From CAYYHA01 sp964471535 (lineage in GTDB: Bacteria; Myxococcota; Myxococcia; SLRQ01), in assembly GCA_964471535.1 (NCBI GenBank), contig CAYYHA010000035.1, forward strand, positions 1 to 28,071: DNA of 28,071 nucleotides. The letters run 5' to 3'. The translations under genes were made by a program, and so were the position numbers. Position 1 is the stretch's first letter, and the number at the start of each line of letters is the position of its first letter. The notes under the pieces were generated by a model. It was not told the origin of the DNA and searched no databases. It saw only the letters and a list, made by a program, of their open reading frames with translations. Shown here piece by piece: positions 22,590-28,071 of this stretch.

Positions 22590-23609
22590 ATGGAGCAGAG
22601 GATGGAGAGCAGTCAGCCGGTGGCGAGCGACGTTCAGGCGATCAACGAGCGGGTGAAGGCGGAGAGTGCCTTCGTCGATCAGATCTTCCGAGAGGTCGGC
22701 AAGGTCATCGTCGGCCAGCGCTACATGATAGAGCGCATCCTCATCGGGATCTTGACCGGAGGCCACGTGCTCCTCGAGGGCGTGCCAGGTCTGGCAAAGA
22801 CGCTCACCATCAACACCCTCGCACAGGCGATGCACGCTAGCTTCCGGCGCATTCAGTTCACCCCCGATCTCCTTCCCGCCGACCTCATCGGCACCCTCGT
22901 CTACCGGCAGGAGACGGGGGAGTTCGTGGTGAAGAAGGGGCCCATCTTCGCGAACCTGATCCTGGCCGACGAGGTCAACCGCGCCCCAGCGAAGGTGCAG
23001 TCGGCGCTGCTCGAGGCGATGCAGGAGCGGCAGGTCACCATCGGCGATACCACCTATCCACTGCCGCGTCCCTTCCTGGTGATGGCGACGCAGAACCCCG
23101 TCGAGCAGGAGGGGACCTACCCGCTGCCCGAGGCGCAGGTGGACCGCTTCATGCTCATGGTGAAGGTGGGCTACCCGTCCAAGAAGGAGGAGCGCGAGAT
23201 CATGGATCGCATGACCACCGGAACGCCGGAGGCGGTGCAGCGGGTGGTCGAGCCGCAGGAGATCGAGCGCGTCCGCGGTGTGGTGCGGCAGGTGTACATG
23301 GACGAGCGCCTGAAGGACTACATCGTCGACCTCATCCATGCGACGCGCTTCCCCGAGCAGTACGGGCTCGCAGACCTGAAGAGCTACATCGAGTATGGCG
23401 CCTCGCCGCGGGCCACCATCTATTTGAACCTTGCGGCGCGGGCCCACGCCTTCCTCCGGCATCGTGGCTTCGTGACCCCGGAAGACATCAAGGCGGTCGG
23501 CCTCGACGTGCTCCGGCACCGGGTGATCCTGACCTACGAGGCGGAGGCCGACGAGCAGACCAGCGAGATGGTGGTGCAGCGCATCTTCGATGCCGTCGAG
23601 GTGCCCTGA
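22590..23609 (+). CDS. MoxR family AAA+ ATPase (Bat-type operon 2)
   Basis: 339 residues. Walker A GVPGLAKT (64-71), Walker B ending in D127-E128 (LILADEVNRAPAK), ATQNP sensor 1, EGTYPLPEAQVDRF, and a full lid domain with SPRATIYLNLAARA. Compared with the operon 1 paralogue, the core motifs are nearly identical, but the N-terminal extension and the lid differ. Known: this subfamily heads operons with DUF58, BatA and BatB genes, and studied members are linked to envelope stress, aerotolerance or maturation of partner complexes. Inference: it works on the membrane VWA proteins encoded after it. Its TGA shares one base with the ATG of the DUF58 gene. Confidence 0.96.
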   Translation: MEQRMESSQPVASDVQAINERVKAESAFVDQIFREVGKVIVGQRYMIERILIGILTGGHVLLEGVPGLAKTLTINTLAQAMHASFRRIQFTPDLLPADLIGTLVYRQETGEFVVKKGPIFANLILADEVNRAPAKVQSALLEAMQERQVTIGDTTYPLPRPFLVMATQNPVEQEGTYPLPEAQVDRFMLMVKVGYPSKKEEREIMDRMTTGTPEAVQRVVEPQEIERVRGVVRQVYMDERLKDYIVDLIHATRFPEQYGLADLKSYIEYGASPRATIYLNLAARAHAFLRHRGFVTPEDIKAVGLDVLRHRVILTYEAEADEQTSEMVVQRIFDAVEVP

Positions 23610-24490
23610 TGCTTCCCAAGGATCTCGTCAAACGGATACGCCGCATCGAGATCCACACCCGGCGCGCGGTCAACGACGCCCTCGCAGGGCAGTACCACTC
23701 CGTCTTCAAGGGGCGCGGCATGGCCTTCGCGGAGGTGCGGCAGTACCAGCCCGGCGATGAGATCCGCACCATCGATTGGAACGTCACGGCGCGGATGCGT
23801 GAGCCCTATGTGAAGGTCTTCACCGAGGAGCGCGAGCTGACCGTGATGCTCCTCGTCGACCTCTCCGCCAGTGGCGATTTCGGATCGGTGGACAAGAGCA
23901 AGAACGAGGTGGCGGCGGAGATCGCAGCACTCCTCGCGTTCAGCGCGATCCAGAACAACGATCGGGTGGGAGCGATCCTCTTCACCGATGAGGTGGAGCG
24001 CCTCATCCCGCCGAAGAAGGGGCGCAAGCACGTCCTGCGTCTCATCACCGAGATCCTCACCTTCCGCCCGCAGCACCGGGGCACGGACCTCGCCGGCGCG
24101 CTCGAATACCACCAGCGGGTGATGCATCGCTCCTCGGTGACCTTCCTGATCTCCGATTTCCTGGACGAGGGGTGGGAGAAGGCGCTGCGGCTGTGCGCGC
24201 GGCGGCACGACCTCATCCCCGTGGTGCTCCGCGATCCGTGGGAGGAGCACCTTCCCGCTGTGGGGATGGTGTTGGCAGAGGATGCTGAGACGGGCGTGCC
24301 GATGGTCCTCGACACCGGGAGCCCCCGGCTACGCAAAGCGTACGCGGCGCTGCAGCACCGGTATCGGCTTCGGCTGGCCCACGAGTTCAAACGGCTGGAT
24401 CTCGACCACGTGGAAGTGCGCACCGACCATGACTACGTGGGACCGCTCGTGGCGTTCTTCCGGTCGAGGGCGCGGAGGCGCGCGGCATGA
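23609..24490 (+). CDS. DUF58 domain protein, soluble (operon 2)
   Basis: 293 residues without a membrane helix, shorter than the operon 1 DUF58 protein. DUF58 signature at about 35-62: GRGMAFAEVRQYQPGDEIRT followed by IDWNVTAR. The VWA-like half keeps an intact metal site, D84-L-S-A-S88 (LLVDLSASGDFG), then VGAILFTDEVERLIPPKKGR and VTFLISDFLD. Known: short DUF58 proteins are encoded right after moxR and are taken as its direct adaptor or substrate. The ATG at 23609 overlaps the MoxR stop by one base, and the stop overlaps the next gene by four, so expression is tightly coupled. Confidence 0.94.
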   Translation: MLPKDLVKRIRRIEIHTRRAVNDALAGQYHSVFKGRGMAFAEVRQYQPGDEIRTIDWNVTARMREPYVKVFTEERELTVMLLVDLSASGDFGSVDKSKNEVAAEIAALLAFSAIQNNDRVGAILFTDEVERLIPPKKGRKHVLRLITEILTFRPQHRGTDLAGALEYHQRVMHRSSVTFLISDFLDEGWEKALRLCARRHDLIPVVLRDPWEEHLPAVGMVLAEDAETGVPMVLDTGSPRLRKAYAALQHRYRLRLAHEFKRLDLDHVEVRTDHDYVGPLVAFFRSRARRRAA

Positions 24491-25431
24491 GCGGCGAGCA
24501 GCAGGCGACGGATCAACTTCCCGAGTGGAAGCCCCCTTCGCTCGAGGTGGACGTGCAGCCACGCGAGGTGAAGGTGGGGGACACCCTCGAGTATCGGATC
24601 CGCGTGGTGCACCCCGAGGACGTCGCAGTGCGGCTGCCTGCCTCGCCTCCCCTCGCCCCCTACGAACTCATCGGGCTCGATCACGAGCAGGAGCCCGTCG
24701 AGGGGGGCGTGCGCGAGACGTGGACCCTCCACCTCGGCGTCTACCACGTGGAAGAGGCGGACGTTCCCCAACTGGTCCTTCCGGTGGTGACTCCGGAGGG
24801 TCCGGCGCGCCTCGTGCTCCCCCCGCAGCACGTGATCCTGCAGGGACAGGTGTCCGATCCAAAGAGCGCCAAGCCGCGCGAGCTGGCGCCACCGGAAACG
24901 GTGTGGATCGAGGACTACACACCGCTCTACATCGGGGGCGCCGTCCTCGCAGCGCTCCTTCTCCTGCTCGCCGGATGGATTGGCATTCGAAGGTGGCGTG
25001 CTCGGCCTCGCAAGGCCCCGCCGCCCCCTCCGCCTCTGCCCTTGGACGTGCGCACGCGAAAGGCCATCGAGGCGCTGCAGGCACGGAGGCTCCTCGAGGC
25101 CGGCCGTCATCGCGAGTACTACTTCGAGCTCTCCGAGATCCTCCGGCGCTACCTCGGGGAGCGCTTCCATTTCGATGCACTCGAGTGCACGACCACCGAA
25201 CTCCTCGAGCGGCTTCGCGATCGGCCGACGCCGGGGCTCGACTACGCGAAGCTCGAGTCCTTCCTCTACCTTGCCGATCGGGTGAAGTTCGCCCGCTACA
25301 GGCCCACGGCGGCCGAGTCGAGTGAGGCGTTGGACACCGTCTATGCCATCGTGGATGCCACGACCCGTGCGGTCAGGGCGGCAGAGGCGGCCCGCGCGGA
25401 AGAGGCCCTGCCCGCAGAGGAGGCAGCTTGA
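24487..25431 (+). CDS. BatD-like single-pass membrane protein
   Basis: 314 residues. An N-terminal beta-sandwich-like part (PPSLEVDVQPREVKVGDTLE; ETWTLHLGVYHVEEADVPQL) resembles the repeats of BatD. One membrane helix lies at about 148-168 (IGGAVLAALLLLLAGWIGI). Beyond a Pro-rich linker is a helical domain typical of BatD/DUF4381 proteins: EYYFELSEILRRYLGERFHF, TTTELLERLRDR, LADRVKFARYRP. Known: BatD accompanies BatA and BatB in aerotolerance operons. Oddity: there is no cleavable signal peptide, so the N-terminal domain must be exported by an N-out helix or else stay inside. The start is fixed by an ATGA overlap with the DUF58 gene. Placement between DUF58 and BatA supports the call; the exact family name is uncertain. 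Confidence 0.78.
   Translation: MSGEQQATDQLPEWKPPSLEVDVQPREVKVGDTLEYRIRVVHPEDVAVRLPASPPLAPYELIGLDHEQEPVEGGVRETWTLHLGVYHVEEADVPQLVLPVVTPEGPARLVLPPQHVILQGQVSDPKSAKPRELAPPETVWIEDYTPLYIGGAVLAALLLLLAGWIGIRRWRARPRKAPPPPPPLPLDVRTRKAIEALQARRLLEAGRHREYYFELSEILRRYLGERFHFDALECTTTELLERLRDRPTPGLDYAKLESFLYLADRVKFARYRPTAAESSEALDTVYAIVDATTRAVRAAEAARAEEALPAEEAA
25417..25422 (+). promoter_or_regulatory. Ribosome-binding site before the BatA-type gene
   Basis: AGGAGG, a full match to the Shine-Dalgarno consensus, lies eight bases before the ATG at 25431, inside the end of the BatD-like gene. It favours this ATG over the TTG just before it. Confidence 0.7.
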
Positions 25432-26438
25432 TGGAGCTGTCGACCTTCCAGTTTGCGCGGCCCTTCGCGCTCCTCCTCCTCGTCGCAGTGCCCTATGTGC
25501 TCGTAGCGATGTGGCTGTATCGCCGTCGGACGCCGCGCCTTCGATTCCCCAGCAGCCATCTGGCCGAGGGGCTCAAGCCCACGCTGTGGACGCGGCTGCG
25601 GTGGCTCCCCCCCCTGCTCCGCGTCCTCGCCGTGGCGCTGGCGGTGCTCGGGCTCGCGCGGCCACAGGTGCGCGCACAGCGGACCGAGGACGTGACGGTG
25701 GAGGGCATCGACATCGTGATTGCGCTCGACGTCTCGACCTCGATGCGTGCCGTCGACTTCAAGCCGAGGAATCGCCTCCATGTCGCGAAGCAGGTGATTG
25801 CGGACTTCATCCGGAAGCGCGTCAACGACCGGATCGGTCTCGTAGTCTTCGCGGGCGAGGCCTATACGCAGGCCCCGCTGACGCTCGACTACAACGTCCT
25901 GCTCGACGTGCTGAAGTCGGTTCGAATGGGCGTCATCGAGGATGGGACGGCCATCGGAAACGCGCTGGCGACCAGCCTCAACCGGCTGAAGAAGAGCAAG
26001 GCCAAGTCGAAGGTGGTCATTCTCGTGACCGATGGAGACAACAACTCGGGGAACATCTCGCCCACCGAGGCAGCGGCCATCGCCAAGCAAATGGGCGTGA
26101 AGGTTTACACCATCATGGTGGGGAAGGGGGGGAAGGTTCCTTATCCCGTCGATGGGCTCTTCGGTAAGCGCTACCAGTACGTGGAGATGCCGGTAAATCC
26201 GGCTCTGCTCAAGCAGATCGCCAAGACGACGGGCGGCGAGTTCTACGTCGCCACCGACCGAGAGTCACTGGAGCGGAACTTTCAGAGCATCCTCGACGAG
26301 TTGGAGAAGACGAAGCTGATGGAGGGGGGCACCTACGTGCGCTACACGGAGGTCTTCCCTCTGGCGATCCTGCCGGCGGTGCTCCTCCTCTTTTTGGAAC
26401 TTTTGCTGTCCGCGACGCGACTGAAGACCTTTCCGTGA
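25431..26438 (+). CDS. batA: VWA domain membrane protein, BatA type
   Basis: 335 residues. Topology of Bat proteins: an N-terminal segment (FARPFALLLLVAVPYVLVA), a short loop with LRFPSSHL, a second helix (LLRVLAVALAVLGLARPQV), the VWA domain, and a C-terminal helix (LAILPAVLLLFLELLLSATR). The metal site is complete: D100-V-S-T-S104 (IVIALDVSTSM), then DRIGLVVFAGEAYTQAPLT, GTAIGNAL, VVILVTDGDNNSGN. Known: BatA is a membrane VWA protein of the Bacteroides aerotolerance type, thought to act with MoxR. The loop FGKRYQYVEMPVNPALLKQI then TGGEFYVATD is typical. It overlaps by one base both the gene before and the gene after. Confidence 0.93.
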   Translation: MELSTFQFARPFALLLLVAVPYVLVAMWLYRRRTPRLRFPSSHLAEGLKPTLWTRLRWLPPLLRVLAVALAVLGLARPQVRAQRTEDVTVEGIDIVIALDVSTSMRAVDFKPRNRLHVAKQVIADFIRKRVNDRIGLVVFAGEAYTQAPLTLDYNVLLDVLKSVRMGVIEDGTAIGNALATSLNRLKKSKAKSKVVILVTDGDNNSGNISPTEAAAIAKQMGVKVYTIMVGKGGKVPYPVDGLFGKRYQYVEMPVNPALLKQIAKTTGGEFYVATDRESLERNFQSILDELEKTKLMEGGTYVRYTEVFPLAILPAVLLLFLELLLSATRLKTFP

Positions 26439-28071
26439 TGACGAATGCCTGGCAGTTCAGCCTCCTAGGCTACAAGGCGCGACTCCTGCACCCGGAGTAC
26501 CTCCTCCTCGCGGGAGGTGCGGCGGTGCTGTGCGCGTTCCTCTTTGCCTTGCACTGGCGCCGGGTACGGGAGCTGCGTCGCCGTATCCCCGCGCGCCTGC
26601 TTGGGCGGCTCGTGCCCGCCTTCTCCCCCGTCCGGCGGGCGACCCGCCTCTCATCCACTCTGACCGCCTGCGTCCTGTTCTGTCTTGCATTGACCCAGCC
26701 TCAGTGCGGCGCCGGAACGGAACTCGCCAAGAAGATGGGCATCGACGTGGTGGTGGCTCTCGATGTGTCCAAGTCCATGCTGGCGCGGGACGTGCGGCCC
26801 TCGCGGCTCGAGCGGGCGAAGCTCGAGCTGAACGAGCTCATCGACAGCCTCTCCGGGGATCGCTTCGGCCTCGTGGTCTTCGCGGGTGCCAGCTTCGTGC
26901 AATGCCCGCTGACCACCGACTATGCGGCGGCAAAGCTCTTCCTGCGCGCCGTCGATCCCTCGGCCATGCCCCGCCAGGGGACCGACATCGCCGGGGCCCT
27001 GCGCACGGCGCGGCGCATGCTCCTCAGTCGCGAGGGAGCCCGGTCCCGGGTGGTGGTGCTCCTCACGGATGGTGAAGATCACGAAGGGGGCGCACTCGAT
27101 GCCGCCCGCGAGTTGGCCAAGGATGGCATTCGCGTCTTCGCGGTTGGGATCGGCTCACCCAACGGCGAGCCCATCCCCATCCTGGATGAGAACGGAGAGG
27201 TGGTCGGCTACGAGAAGGACCGCCAAGGGAATACGGTCATCTCCCGTCTCGACGAGGCGACACTCAAGGAGATCGCGCGGATCACGGGCGGCAAGTACGT
27301 CGCCGCGGGCACGGCGGGTGCGGGCGTGGAGGAGGTGGTCAAAGCGCTCGGAGAGCTGGAGAAGGCGGAGTTCGAGGCGCGTCTCACCACCCGCTGGGAA
27401 GACCGGAGCGTGCTCTTGCTCTTCCCGGCCTTTCTTCTGTTGCTCCTCGGTACGGTGATCGCGCCCGGACGGGCCCAGCGGCAGCACTCCACTGCGCCGG
27501 CAGCAGGACGGCAGGCGGCGAAGGCGGGCCCCGGCGCCCGCGGAAAGACCCGGACACTGGCGGCGCTCCTCGTTCTCTTCGTGCCGCTGTTGGGGGGCGC
27601 GAAGCTCTTCGAGACGGAGCACCCCCTGGTGGCGCAGGGGAATGCCGCGTGGGAGAAAGGCGATCTGGACGCGGCGATTGCCGCCTACCGCAAGGCCGCC
27701 GAGGCGGAGCGGGATCCGAAGCAGCGCGCGAAGATCTTCTACAACCTGGGTACCGCCCTGGCGGCCAAGGGGGACGTCGCTGGCGCGCGGGAGGCGCTGC
27801 AGGCGGCACTGGCCACTGAGGATGGGACCCTGAAGGCTCGCGACCTGTACAACCTGGGGACGGCACTCCTCGCCGCCGGCGACCCCCGGAGCGCCCTCGA
27901 CCCACTGAAGCGTTCGTTGCGCCTCGATCCTGGCAACGAGGATGCGAAGTACAACCTCGAGCTGGCCTTGCGGCTCTTGCAGCAGAAGCAGGAGCAGCAG
28001 AAGCAGGACCAGCAGCAGCAGGAGCAGCAGAAGCAGGACCAGCAGCAGCAGGAGCAGCAGAAGCAGGACCA
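26438..28071 (+). CDS. BatB-BatC fusion: VWA plus TPR membrane protein (3' end missing)
   Basis: At least 544 residues, open to the right edge. The first part is BatB-like: two N-terminal hydrophobic segments, then a VWA domain with a complete metal site D109-V-S-K-S113 (VVVALDVSKSM), DRFGLVVFAGASFVQCPLT, GTDIAGAL, VVVLLTDGEDHEGG, TGGKYVAAG, and a membrane helix near 325-345. A second hydrophobic stretch (about 371-388) leads into at least two TPR units (about 394-515; QGNAAWEKGDLDAAIAAYRK, IFYNLGTALAAKGD, LYNLGTALLAAGD), as in BatC. A Gln-rich low-complexity tail begins at about 517. Known: BatB and BatC are separate genes in Bacteroides. The ATG at 26438 overlaps the BatA stop by one base; GTG 26435 is an in-frame alternative. 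Confidence 0.9.
   Translation, partial: MTNAWQFSLLGYKARLLHPEYLLLAGGAAVLCAFLFALHWRRVRELRRRIPARLLGRLVPAFSPVRRATRLSSTLTACVLFCLALTQPQCGAGTELAKKMGIDVVVALDVSKSMLARDVRPSRLERAKLELNELIDSLSGDRFGLVVFAGASFVQCPLTTDYAAAKLFLRAVDPSAMPRQGTDIAGALRTARRMLLSREGARSRVVVLLTDGEDHEGGALDAARELAKDGIRVFAVGIGSPNGEPIPILDENGEVVGYEKDRQGNTVISRLDEATLKEIARITGGKYVAAGTAGAGVEEVVKALGELEKAEFEARLTTRWEDRSVLLLFPAFLLLLLGTVIAPGRAQRQHSTAPAAGRQAAKAGPGARGKTRTLAALLVLFVPLLGGAKLFETEHPLVAQGNAAWEKGDLDAAIAAYRKAAEAERDPKQRAKIFYNLGTALAAKGDVAGAREALQAALATEDGTLKARDLYNLGTALLAAGDPRSALDPLKRSLRLDPGNEDAKYNLELALRLLQQKQEQQKQDQQQQEQQKQDQQQQEQQKQD
27992..28071 (+). repeat. Exact 30-bp tandem coding repeat (EQQKQDQQQQ)
   Basis: Two full identical 30-base units (27992-28021, 28022-28051) and 20 bases of a third, cut by the window end. 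Each encodes the ten residues EQQKQDQQQQ in the frame of the BatB-BatC fusion. A shorter related block (QQKQ) precedes them. Unit length is a multiple of three, so gain or loss keeps the frame. Confidence 0.95.

Noticed and set aside
27992..28071. CRISPR-like repeats at the right edge
   Set aside because: The units are directly adjacent without spacers and encode a regular Gln-rich peptide in frame with the VWA-TPR protein.

Overview
The window is strongly GC-rich and almost wall-to-wall coding. Most neighbouring genes in a set overlap by 1 or 4 bases. Gene content points to a Myxococcota (former deltaproteobacterial) chromosome: Pkn-type Ser/Thr kinases with PEGA repeats, two MoxR ATPase operons, a GldA/GldF/GldG-type ABC module with DUF4340, a B-box zinc-finger membrane protein and an NtrC-family regulator. 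This is inferred from gene families; no rRNA, tRNA or marker gene fixes the genus.

Layout. (1) 3-833 (+): the end of a SpoIIM/DUF95 membrane protein, cut by the left edge. (2) 811-6563 (-): a five-gene operon read from the right: B-box protein, DUF4129 membrane protein, DUF4350 protein, MoxR ATPase, DUF58 protein. (3) 6627-7319 (+): an unrecognised soluble protein, then about 670 bases without a gene that hold a strong hairpin and weak promoter-like elements. (4) 7990-9138 (+): a soluble Ser/Thr kinase converging on a minus-strand cluster. (5) 8984-14894 (-): three tandem paralogous transmembrane Ser/Thr kinases. Two end in PEGA plus a shared domain I do not recognise; the middle one has almost no external part. 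(6) 15016-19478 (-): ABC ATPase, ABC permease, GldG-like protein and DUF4340 protein. (7) 19756-22451 (+): aspartate kinase translationally coupled to an NtrC-type sigma-54 activator. (8) 22590-28071 (+): a second MoxR operon of Bat (aerotolerance) type: MoxR, DUF58, BatD-like protein, BatA-type VWA protein and a BatB-BatC (VWA-TPR) fusion that runs off the right edge inside an exact 30-bp coding repeat.

How it fits together. Both MoxR operons pair an AAA+ ATPase with VWA-like DUF58 partners and membrane proteins, the usual layout of MoxR chaperone systems acting on envelope or metal-cofactor complexes. Between them lie signal-sensing kinases and an ABC module of envelope type. A shared envelope-homeostasis role is a reasonable inference, but the sequence does not prove a functional link between the blocks. 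The least explained parts are the shared kinase ectodomain, the 6627-7319 protein, the very divergent regulatory half of the aspartokinase, and three minus-strand transcription units that look leaderless or nearly so.
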